64,000 nt of DNA, from contig NZ_RQUZ01000002.1 of assembly GCF_003992065.1 (NCBI RefSeq), positions 124,001 to 188,000 on the forward strand, given 5' to 3'. The notes beneath the pieces were generated by a model. The model did not search any database. It was not told the DNA's origin and worked only from the letters and a program-made list of their open reading frames with translations. This document shows, piece by piece, positions 52,575 to 60,402 of this stretch. How positions within the stretch are numbered: position 1 is the stretch's first letter; every line of letters begins with the position of its first letter. A program made the position numbers and the translations under genes. Source of the DNA: Veillonella seminalis (GTDB lineage: Bacteria > Bacillota > Negativicutes > Veillonellales > Veillonellaceae).

Positions 52575-52617
52575 AAATCTGTTTATACGCTCCATTTATG
52601 GACGTATAAACAGATTT
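52575..52617. repeat. Long near-perfect palindrome upstream of the recombinase region
   Basis: A 15-bp perfect arm (52575-52589 against 52603-52617), then a one-base bulge and a 4-bp inner stem TCCA/TGGA around TTTA. Total length 43 bp. It is flanked by A-rich DNA on the left and TTTAGGG on the right. It could terminate transcription in both directions or be a recombination or origin site. Confidence 0.5.
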
Positions 52618-52731
52618 AGGGTACTTGCCAAGGATAAGTTTTTAAACTCTTTTGTTATTAAGGACTCTTTCTGACAAATTATAGATAGAAAATTGATGGC
52701 ATGGAGAAAACAAAAAAGGAAGTGATAAAAA

Positions 52732-52818
52732 ATGAGGAAACAAAGAAAGGAAGTTGCAAAATATGGAGTAAGGAAAAAAATAAAAAAGATTTATAGAGCA
52801 AAAATTTTAAGTAGGTAA
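52732..52818 (+). CDS. Very small basic ORF
   Basis: A 28-codon ORF: MRKQRKEVAKYGVRKKIKKI YRAKILSR, preceded by AAGGAAGTG. About half of the residues are Lys or Arg. It could be a DNA-binding peptide or chance ORF in purine-rich sequence. Confidence 0.28.
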   Translation: MRKQRKEVAKYGVRKKIKKIYRAKILSR

Positions 52819-52857
52819 AAAAATGTATAGTGTAGGAATACACTTACAAAAGCATTA

Positions 52858-53000
52858 AATAGCAAGCCAAGCTATCAATCTAAAAATGTGTACTTTAGAG
52901 CAAGCCAAGCTCTTTAAAAAATGTGTTTTGTCTTAGATTAGACAACTTATAAGCTTCTACGGACTCGGTAGTATAAAAAGCTTAGTCTTAACAATTAGAG
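52858..53000 (+). ncRNA. Structured leader with a 38-bp tandem hairpin repeat before the tyrosine recombinase
   Basis: Two hairpins with the identical AAGCCAA loop and different but compensating stems: ATAGC/GCTAT (52859-52875) and AGAGC/GCTCT (52897-52913), 38 bp apart, each followed by AAAAATGTGT-like bases. Next come GTCT-TAGATT-AGAC (52930-52943) and a stem of TAAGCTT/AAGCTTA (52950-52984) enclosing CTAC/GTAG around GGACTCG. Stem changes that keep pairing suggest selection on RNA or cruciform structure. It ends about 80 bp before the recombinase gene. Confidence 0.5.
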
Positions 53001-53077
53001 TAGCAAATAAGGCTCTAGAATCGATTTTAAGAGCTTTAATTTTAAAAAGATAGTTATATATTTGAAAGGAGCATTCT

Positions 53078-54058
53078 ATGTCTTTTAATATCACAAACGA
53101 AGCTTTTAACAAAGCATTTGGAACAATAGATGAAGAAAAGAAAAAAACTAAAAAATGGAATAAAAGAAAGCAGAAATACATTTTAAAAAAACAGATTTAT
53201 GATAGATTAACAAAAATGTTAAATGATGGTATGAGTACATCAAGAAATGATGATAAGCACGATTCATCAGCCACTGCATACAATAAAATTTATAGCGTTA
53301 CAACTTATAAAACTTACAAACAACAATGTTATAAATTTGCAGAATTTTTGAAAGAAAATTATCCTGAAATAAAGAAAATACAACAAGTTAAAACAGAACA
53401 TGTAAATGAATATCTGAAAAGCTTAACTAATCAAGGCTTATCTGCTTACTCAATTAGCACAGCCAAATCCGCTATATCAAAGGTTTTAAGAACATCATCT
53501 ACAAACTTCATAGCGACACCACCAAGGACAAGAAAATCAATCAAAAGAAGTCGATATGAAGCTAATAGAGATAAACACATATCAGAAGATCTAGAAAGAA
53601 AATTTTCTAAAATAACAAGCTCTACAGGATTAAGAAAAAAAGAAATGGAAGCTGTAAGAGGGGTTGATTTAAAAGAAGTCAACGGACAATATTATGTAAA
53701 AGTTAGACAAGGAAAGGGCGGGAAAAAACGCTTAGCTTTAATCATGGGCAAGGATAAAGAAGAAACGGAAGAAATAATAAATATTTTTAAAGAAGCTGGA
53801 GAGCTTAAAATAGCACCAAAATTACCTTCTCATTATGACAACCACTACTACAGAGCAGTATACGCCAAGAGAATTTATAATCATTATGCAAGACCAATCG
53901 ATGAAATACCTGGTGGTTTAATTTCAGAAGGCGGAGAAAGATACATCATGAGAAATGATAAAGCTGGAGAAATATTAGATCGAAAAGCTATGTTAATAAC
54001 CAGCAAATACTTAGGACATAATCGTATTGATGTAATAGCTCAATCTTATCTGTACTAA
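53078..54058 (+). CDS. Tyrosine recombinase
   Basis: A 326-residue protein with a SAM-like N-terminal domain (YKTYKQQCYKFAEFLKENYP, then TEHVNEYLKSLTNQGLSAYS ISTAKSAISKVL). Catalytic candidates are Arg in STGLRKKEMEAV, Lys in GKGGKKRLAL, His-x-x-Arg in HYYRAVYAKRIYN, His in KYLGHNRIDV and Tyr in IAQSYLY. The layout fits tyrosine recombinases of plasmids and islands. It may resolve or integrate the element that includes the neighbouring primase gene. Start behind AAAGGAGCATTCT. Confidence 0.82.
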   Translation: MSFNITNEAFNKAFGTIDEEKKKTKKWNKRKQKYILKKQIYDRLTKMLNDGMSTSRNDDKHDSSATAYNKIYSVTTYKTYKQQCYKFAEFLKENYPEIKKIQQVKTEHVNEYLKSLTNQGLSAYSISTAKSAISKVLRTSSTNFIATPPRTRKSIKRSRYEANRDKHISEDLERKFSKITSSTGLRKKEMEAVRGVDLKEVNGQYYVKVRQGKGGKKRLALIMGKDKEETEEIINIFKEAGELKIAPKLPSHYDNHYYRAVYAKRIYNHYARPIDEIPGGLISEGGERYIMRNDKAGEILDRKAMLITSKYLGHNRIDVIAQSYLY

Positions 54059-54158
54059 AATAAATGGATGTATATGTAAAATCTATGTCTATAAATAGTA
54101 GTTTAAAGTTAACTTATTATAACATAAGTATGTATGTTGCCAAGGCATCAGTAAAGTA

Positions 54159-54180
54159 CCCCTGTAATAGGGGATTTTTT
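54159..54180 (+). terminator. Intrinsic terminator after the tyrosine recombinase
   Basis: CCCCT (54159-54163) and AGGGG (54169-54173) with a GTAAT loop, followed by A then T7. Confidence 0.75.
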
Positions 54181-54273
54181 TACCACTTATGTTTAATCAA
54201 AGATATGATATAAAAACGAAGTTCTAAAAAATTTTCTGACATATACCATTTAAGAAATTAAAAGGAGCGTTTT

Positions 54274-55506
54274 ATGTCAGATAATAAGATTAGAGATGAA
54301 CTTCTAAACCTTCTTTATCCAAAGAATGATGAGAAAAGAATTGTCTACATGAGGATAAAAAGCAGAAAGCATACAGTTAAATTTATAGAGCTTGAAAAAC
54401 TTCAATATTATAACAGAAAAAATATTTATATTTCAGTTGCTGAAAGATTCCCTTCATTTAATAACACAACAAGCAAAGCAATTATTGATTTAGATACTAT
54501 AAAGCGTGTTTCTTACATTGTTGTTGACCTAGATTACTGCAGATCTTCTGAATGGAGCCATGAAAAAGCAGAGCAAGTTTATAACGCATTAAAAACATTT
54601 AATGTCTTTGATGATGTCCTTTGTCCTCATATAATACTTAATTCAGGTAGAGGGTTACATCTGTTTTATTTAATAGAACCCGTCTATTTTTATAAAGACA
54701 AAATAAAAAAAGAAAAACAGATAAGTTTGTACCAAGATTGTGCAGCATATCTAAAAGAAAGTTTGTATGAAAAAATCTCTGAATTAAAAGGTTCAGATAT
54801 CTATGCATTAAAAAACATTGACTTAGATAAAAATGTTGGATCAAATGTATTACAAATTATAAGATTACCTTTATCCTATAATAGCTCAGCTAAAGCAAGG
54901 GGTACTCTAATAGATATTAACGACTTTCCTAGATATTATCTCGGATTGTGGATAAATGAGTTAAAACCAGAGAAAAATATAAATAATAACAATTATGTCC
55001 ATAAAGCAAACATTAAAAAACTAAGCTTAAAAAGAATTGCTGATTATAAAACATTAATTAAAATAAGGAAGGAAAATAACACACTTGTAGGAAGTAGAGA
55101 TAAAATAATGATTCAAGCAGCTTGGACAATTATTAATGGAGACCTATCTAAAGATATTTTATATGAAATTGGTAGCTTAATAGGTGGAGATTTTGAAAAA
55201 GAAAGATATATAAAGTCAAAATTTAGTAGCACTGAAAAAAATTTAGCTCCTAAATATAAAAAATTGTCAAACAAAAAAATTATGGAATGGCTCGAAATTA
55301 CAGAGGAAGAAAGTCAATATATGTCATGTCTTAGACCTCATACCAATAAAGAATTTATAGCTCAGCAAAGAAGAGAAGAAAAAGAAAAATTAATTTTATC
55401 AGTTAAAGAATATTATCATAAGAATAGAAATATAACTGAAACTGCGAAGAAGTTTAAGCTATCAAGGAATACAGTTAGGAAATATATTAATTTAGAATTG
55501 AACTAA
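54274..55506 (+). CDS. Primase-like (AEP/RepB-type) replication protein
   Basis: A 410-residue protein. SYIVVDLDYCRSSEWSHEKA holds the DxD metal-binding motif and HIILNSGRGLHLFYLIEP the SGxGxH signature of archaeo-eukaryotic primases, followed by NVGSNVLQIIRLPLSYNSSA. The middle is helical, and the C-terminus holds an HTH (ETAKKFKLSRNTVRKYINLE). Plasmid and island replication primases have this build. It is downstream of the tyrosine recombinase with its own AAAGGAGCGTTTT ribosome binding site. Confidence 0.78.
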   Translation: MSDNKIRDELLNLLYPKNDEKRIVYMRIKSRKHTVKFIELEKLQYYNRKNIYISVAERFPSFNNTTSKAIIDLDTIKRVSYIVVDLDYCRSSEWSHEKAEQVYNALKTFNVFDDVLCPHIILNSGRGLHLFYLIEPVYFYKDKIKKEKQISLYQDCAAYLKESLYEKISELKGSDIYALKNIDLDKNVGSNVLQIIRLPLSYNSSAKARGTLIDINDFPRYYLGLWINELKPEKNINNNNYVHKANIKKLSLKRIADYKTLIKIRKENNTLVGSRDKIMIQAAWTIINGDLSKDILYEIGSLIGGDFEKERYIKSKFSSTEKNLAPKYKKLSNKKIMEWLEITEEESQYMSCLRPHTNKEFIAQQRREEKEKLILSVKEYYHKNRNITETAKKFKLSRNTVRKYINLELN

Positions 55507-55540
55507 ATTTAAATACTATAAAAGCTTGATAATTTACAAT

Positions 55541-55576
55541 AAAAAAGAACACCCTTATGCAAGAGTATTCTTCGAA
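55541..55576. terminator. Bidirectional terminator between primase gene and methylase operon
   Basis: A stem of 11 positions, 9 paired (55545-55555 with 55562-55572), with A-run at 55541-55546 (T-run on the minus strand). It closes the convergent primase and restriction-modification transcripts. Confidence 0.6.
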
Positions 55577-55654
55577 TAAAGAGCTATCTTTTAATCTTGT
55601 TGAGCATTGAAAAACTATGAAAATTATTATGGAAGAGAGGTGGAGAGGTAGACT

Positions 55655-56902
55655 CTAATCAATTTCTAAAGTCTTTAAAATTGTAGCTGCTAAATTTTTT
55701 GATAGCTTAGGTGGCACGGCATTTCCAATTTGAATAAAGGCAGATGTCCTAGAAGATTCAAAATAATAATTATCTGGAAAACCTTGTATTCTCGCTGCCT
55801 CTCTTACACTTATAGATCTATTTTGGGAGCTATCTGGATGTATATAGTAATGCCCATCTTTTGAAATATGAGCAACAACTGTATGTGAGACTGAATTACT
55901 ATCAATAGCCTTGTATCTGTCTAAAAAAGATTTAGTATTTGTATGTGTAATTAACTCTTCTGGTAGTTCGTTATATTTTAGATTTAATCCTTCTTTCTTC
56001 GCATCCGAAACTAATTTATAAATTTTTAAATCATTCTCGTTATTTGACCTACTAATATGCTGTGTTAATACATCCGTCAAAACATCTCGATATTCTTGAG
56101 AGACTTCTGATTCATCAATTGATTTCGAATATTCATTTTTAAACTCACCTGCTTTTAAGTTCGGCAAATCAGAAAATAATTCTTTTATTGTAGGTGCCTT
56201 AGATTGATAGGTTTTTAATATCTCGAAGAAATTTTTCTTTACTTCAATATCTTTTCTAAAACCTACTAAAAACAGTCTCTCTCTTCTTTGACAGACTCCA
56301 TAATCTTCAGCATTTATAATTTCATATCTAACTTCATAACCAGCAGAATCAAATTCTTTTATAATCATTGGTAGCAATGGATTATCTTTATAATCTTTAA
56401 ACGAAAGTAATCCTTTGACATTTTCAAACACAAAGAACTTTGGTTTATACTTTTCTAAAAACTGAACATAATATTCATATAAATAAATTCTTTCATCCGT
56501 TTCTTTTTTATGCTTATTATTAAACCTACCAATTGTGGAATATGCTTGACAAGGAGGTCCACCAATTATGCCATCTAAATGTTCTCCGTTAAGTCTTTTA
56601 TCAATAAAAGTAAAAACATCTAAAATAGTTTCTTCATTAATCTCTAAATTTAACACATCATCTAAAATAAAGCCTGGGATTACTTCTATAAGCTCTTGTA
56701 AATTTATTTCTTTCCTAAGATATTTGTTATATAACTCTAAATTATTAAGTTCCTTTAAATAATAATATATGTTTCTTAACTTAAGAGTTAAGCATGCTGA
56801 TGCTTCTTTTTCAATGTGACAAATAAACTGGAATTCATCTATTCTAAATCCCTCACTTAATCCTCCACCACCTGAAAAAATATCAATGATTTTCATTGTC
56901 AA
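55655..56902 (-). CDS. DNA cytosine-5 methyltransferase
   Basis: A 415-residue C5 methylase with the full motif set: I IDIFSGGGGLSEGF, IV GGPPCQAYSTIGR (catalytic Cys), VI FVFENVKGLLSF, VIII VCQRRERLFLVGFR, IX SVREAARIQGFPDNYYF and X FIQIGNAVPPKLSKN. The target-recognition region lies between VIII and IX (residues about 220-350). A 5mC product is certain by family, but its site is unknown. It is the last gene of the FokI-type operon, 28 nt after the receiver gene. A matching nuclease for its own site is not visible. Confidence 0.93.
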   Translation of the reverse strand: MTMKIIDIFSGGGGLSEGFRIDEFQFICHIEKEASACLTLKLRNIYYYLKELNNLELYNKYLRKEINLQELIEVIPGFILDDVLNLEINEETILDVFTFIDKRLNGEHLDGIIGGPPCQAYSTIGRFNNKHKKETDERIYLYEYYVQFLEKYKPKFFVFENVKGLLSFKDYKDNPLLPMIIKEFDSAGYEVRYEIINAEDYGVCQRRERLFLVGFRKDIEVKKNFFEILKTYQSKAPTIKELFSDLPNLKAGEFKNEYSKSIDESEVSQEYRDVLTDVLTQHISRSNNENDLKIYKLVSDAKKEGLNLKYNELPEELITHTNTKSFLDRYKAIDSNSVSHTVVAHISKDGHYYIHPDSSQNRSISVREAARIQGFPDNYYFESSRTSAFIQIGNAVPPKLSKNLAATILKTLEID

Positions 56903-56930
56903 CCTCCTTTCTAAATATATATAATGTTAA

Positions 56931-58211
56931 TTAGCCTTCCAATAGTTTATTTAAGATACTCTCTGTGTTAAATGATGGTTGTCCTTGCCTATGATAATAA
57001 GAACTAAATCTTGCAATTATATCTCTTTTAAAAACGTCTGTAATAACTCCTAATTTTTTTAATTTTCTATCCTTAAACTGATTCTTTTCATAATCATACT
57101 CTAAAGTTATCAACGAACGAAAATCAATAAATCCACCCTCAAAAAAACTAACTTTAGGTAAGAAATGATACCTCATAGATCTTTGATCAGAGTTTCTTGA
57201 CCATTGTGCAATCTTATTTTTGTTCTTATTAGATATTTCATTCCCGTCTTTATTTAAGCATTTTTCTAATATATCACTAAAGCCTTGAACTTCATCATAC
57301 TTCTTAATTTTAGCAAAGAGAATCTCATTTGTTTTTGAATTTGCCAAGTCACACGCTGGAGTCAATACTAAAAACTTTTGTTTGTTATCACAATCTTCAT
57401 AAATATCACAACTGCAAACCTGTGTGATAGGGTTTGGGAACATATACATTTCTATAGGTTCGACATCTAAATATTTTTCATTGAACATAAATCTGTTACT
57501 TAACCAACTAGAGATATAACGAATCAATACAAATTCTTGCGTTTCTTTATTCAGTTCCATTAATTCTTCTTTTTTATTAGAGAAACACTCTGGTATAATT
57601 TCCCAAAAAAATTCTTTTATATTATTATTTACTTTACCTCTAGATCCTAGCAAACGGAAAATAGAGTCTTCATAGTAATTAATTAATTCACTTATTACAT
57701 CTTCAAATGAGCTTTCATCTTTTGACTGAACTTTTATAATATTTGTATCAACATATTCACTGATTTTTTGACTAAAACCAGTTCTTACAATAATTGGAAT
57801 AATTTCTCTATCAATAATATTCTTTAATAAAATATTACCTGATATTTGTTCATCGTCTTCACCTATATCTTTTTGCGGTACTAGCATTAAATCTACTATG
57901 ACAGCCTCAAAATTATTCTGAAACAGTGCAATGGCAGCTTCTTCAGGTGTCGTGGCAACTTCAAAAGAAATTTCAATTTTATTTAATATATCAAATTCAT
58001 CACTTATTTTGCCATCTTCTTGTAGTTTTTTATATACCGCTTCTTTGTTTTCAAGCATCATCAACTTAGAAATATATTTTTCATCATCGATAACACTTCT
58101 ATTTCTAAGTTCTTCTATAAATAACTTTTTATTATAATTGTCAATAGTTTCCTGCAATTGTTCTCTTTGTTCATAATCATCATCTACCAGTAATATCTTA
58201 AAATCGTCCAT
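56931..58211 (-). CDS. Receiver-domain protein with unknown C-terminal effector domain
   Basis: A 426-residue protein. The receiver begins MDDFKILLVDDDYEQREQLQ (Asp10-12), has an insertion of about 60 residues, and the phosphoacceptor is Asp107 in FEAVIVDLMLVP; Thr144 in PIIVRTGFSQ and Lys160 in NIIKVQSK complete the site. Residues about 190-426 are a different domain with a Cys-rich TQVCSCDIYEDCDNKQKFLV LTPACDLANSKTNE segment, not a classical DNA-binding output domain. It is 3 nt after the dual-GHKL kinase gene, its evident partner. Confidence 0.8.
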   Translation of the reverse strand: MDDFKILLVDDDYEQREQLQETIDNYNKKLFIEELRNRSVIDDEKYISKLMMLENKEAVYKKLQEDGKISDEFDILNKIEISFEVATTPEEAAIALFQNNFEAVIVDLMLVPQKDIGEDDEQISGNILLKNIIDREIIPIIVRTGFSQKISEYVDTNIIKVQSKDESSFEDVISELINYYEDSIFRLLGSRGKVNNNIKEFFWEIIPECFSNKKEELMELNKETQEFVLIRYISSWLSNRFMFNEKYLDVEPIEMYMFPNPITQVCSCDIYEDCDNKQKFLVLTPACDLANSKTNEILFAKIKKYDEVQGFSDILEKCLNKDGNEISNKNKNKIAQWSRNSDQRSMRYHFLPKVSFFEGGFIDFRSLITLEYDYEKNQFKDRKLKKLGVITDVFKRDIIARFSSYYHRQGQPSFNTESILNKLLEG

Positions 58212-58214
58212 ATC

Positions 58215-60380
58215 TTAGCTCCTATCCAATGTTATTCGAAAGCAAGCTCCGTTGGTTGCATCAATTACTTCCAATTTACCATTATTCCTTTGAACAGCTT
58301 CTCCTGCTATAGCTAATCCTAGTCCAGTACCGTTATCTTCAATAACTCTTTTTTTAGCAGAATATCCAGGAGTAAAAATAATATCATCTACTAAATCATC
58401 AGTTGAAACTCCTATTCCATTATCTGATATTTCAACAAATACTTTATCATCTTTATCAAAAATTGAAACATCAATATTCATAGTAGCTTCATCTGTATAC
58501 TTAACCCAAAATATTGCGTTTTCAATAATATTTGTTAAAGCCATATATAAATCTTCTTGTATTATATTAGCATAGAATTCGTCAGATGATACAAATTTCA
58601 TTTTAATTCCTTGCTCGTCTGATACTTCTTGGAAAAGTTCTAATACATTCTTGATTAGATTATTCAAGCTTGTTTTTTTACGTCTTCCTCTCTTATTAGA
58701 TGAAAGCGGATCTAAGCGATTAAAAAATACACTTAGTCTTTTCGCTTCTGCACTTAATTTTTGCATATCTTTCGATAGTTTTTCATAGCTATATTTTCCT
58801 AACTCATCACTTTGATATGAATTTTTTAAATACTCCTCTATTGATGGAATTTTATTAGTATACCATGATAAAGGCTTTCTGCCCTCATGTAAAACTACAC
58901 TAATGACATTCCCTAGAGTAGTGTGTTTTTGATAAATAGCAATCGCTTCTTTTACTTCTAAAAAATCTTCTTCTTTTTCTTTTTCTAAATTTATAATTTC
59001 TTGGCTCACTTCTTTATTTAATACTTCAAAAATTTCTTCTTGCTTCTCTGGACTTTTCTTCAATTCTTTTCTTGTTTTTTCAATTGATTTCTCTACATTT
59101 AACTTTACATTGCTAAAATCAAACAGTTTTTCCAAAGGTTTATCTTTCTTTTTAGGCTTTCTATCTCGCCTATACTTAAATCTTTCTTTTTCTAAAATGC
59201 TTAATGCAAAATTAGCAATTTTCTGTAATGTCCAATAACTATCATTTTCATAAAGTCCGTCTCTTGCACTTTTTTCTTTTAACCCAGACTTTTCTTCATC
59301 TTCAATGCTGATTCGCCCATTAATCTGTTCTGAACCTATTGACAAAGTAGGATTTTGAACACGCTGAGCGTCTAAGTTTAACCAATCATATCCTTGATCT
59401 CCATAAGGTCTTATTCTAAATCCATTTCTATATATACTTATACCTGATTGCTCCTTTAAAATATTCCTTATATCTGTTTTTGTATATCTTGCATCCTGTG
59501 TATTATTGATGAAGTTAGCAATTATTTCTATTCCCTCTGGATCCTTGTCATAGACCCTATAATCAATCATAATTTTACCACATTTTGTTAAATCTTCCTT
59601 CGAAAATATATCAATTTGTCCATTAATCATTTTTTCTTTGCCTGAATAGTAATTACAATATTTTAATTCATAAGAAAAGTCTTCATTAATACAACCAAAT
59701 AGCCTATAATGGCATGTATCATAAAATTCAACTGGCTCTATAAACTTACATATGTTTTTACTTGTGTCATCAAAAAAATTTTCATAGCAAACTTCTATAC
59801 TGAAATCTGTTTTATCGTATAAAAGTCGTGAAAGTTCTATTTCAATTTTTTTTGTATCTTCATCTGATATCCTTTCAGATAAATCATTCCCAATATCATT
59901 TGTAATATACAAAGTTGTTCCTGATACTTCATTAGTTTTTTCAGTTTCAATATCAACAGGAATATCAGACAACTTTTTATTAGTATTAAAGTCACTCCAG
60001 TTAAAAAAAGCAAGAGTCTTAAATCCATCATGTATAGTTGATAATTTTAATTTGTTACCTAATAAGGAAACAGCATATCGTCCTATGCCTTTCCTCCCCT
60101 GATATATTCTTCCTTTTGGACTTGTTTTGTTTTTTAATTTGTAATCAGTGGATGGTACCATCCATGCTCCTAGAACCGTGTCTTTTGACATCCCATGACC
60201 ATCATCTTTTACAATTATTTCAACTGAATCTTTATTTTTTTTAAATATCATTTGTACATTTGTTGCATCAGCATCATATGAATTTTTCACTAATTCGACA
60301 ATAGCCGCCGGTAAATCTTTAATCAAATCTTTGCCAATAGACATAATTAGTCTTCCAGTTGGTTCAAAATAACTCTTCAT
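58215..60380 (-). CDS. Dual GHKL ATPase / histidine kinase
   Basis: A 721-residue protein; ATG 60380 chosen because GAGGTGATAAAA precedes it, 22 nt after the FokI-like stop. The N-terminal GHKL (MORC/Hsp90-like, HATPase_c_3) domain has IVELVKNSYDADATNV (N box), VKDDGHGMSK (G1) and IYQGRKGIGRYAVSLLG (G2). A coiled region leads to an H-box ISVVLHEGRKPLSW with candidate phospho-His498. The C-terminal second GHKL (HATPase_c) has LTNIIENAIFWVKY, VEISDNGIGV and DNGTGLGLAIAGEAVQ. So it is a soluble kinase with an ATPase as its sensor. No membrane segment. Confidence 0.88.
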   Translation of the reverse strand: MKSYFEPTGRLIMSIGKDLIKDLPAAIVELVKNSYDADATNVQMIFKKNKDSVEIIVKDDGHGMSKDTVLGAWMVPSTDYKLKNKTSPKGRIYQGRKGIGRYAVSLLGNKLKLSTIHDGFKTLAFFNWSDFNTNKKLSDIPVDIETEKTNEVSGTTLYITNDIGNDLSERISDEDTKKIEIELSRLLYDKTDFSIEVCYENFFDDTSKNICKFIEPVEFYDTCHYRLFGCINEDFSYELKYCNYYSGKEKMINGQIDIFSKEDLTKCGKIMIDYRVYDKDPEGIEIIANFINNTQDARYTKTDIRNILKEQSGISIYRNGFRIRPYGDQGYDWLNLDAQRVQNPTLSIGSEQINGRISIEDEEKSGLKEKSARDGLYENDSYWTLQKIANFALSILEKERFKYRRDRKPKKKDKPLEKLFDFSNVKLNVEKSIEKTRKELKKSPEKQEEIFEVLNKEVSQEIINLEKEKEEDFLEVKEAIAIYQKHTTLGNVISVVLHEGRKPLSWYTNKIPSIEEYLKNSYQSDELGKYSYEKLSKDMQKLSAEAKRLSVFFNRLDPLSSNKRGRRKKTSLNNLIKNVLELFQEVSDEQGIKMKFVSSDEFYANIIQEDLYMALTNIIENAIFWVKYTDEATMNIDVSIFDKDDKVFVEISDNGIGVSTDDLVDDIIFTPGYSAKKRVIEDNGTGLGLAIAGEAVQRNNGKLEVIDATNGACFRITLDRS

Positions 60381-60402
60381 TTTTATCACCTCAAATAAAT
60401 AA

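Noticed and set aside
52624-54146. Direct repeat TTGCCAAGG on both sides of the tyrosine recombinase gene, considered as att sites
   Set aside because: Only nine bases match and the flanks do not; too short to support an attachment site.
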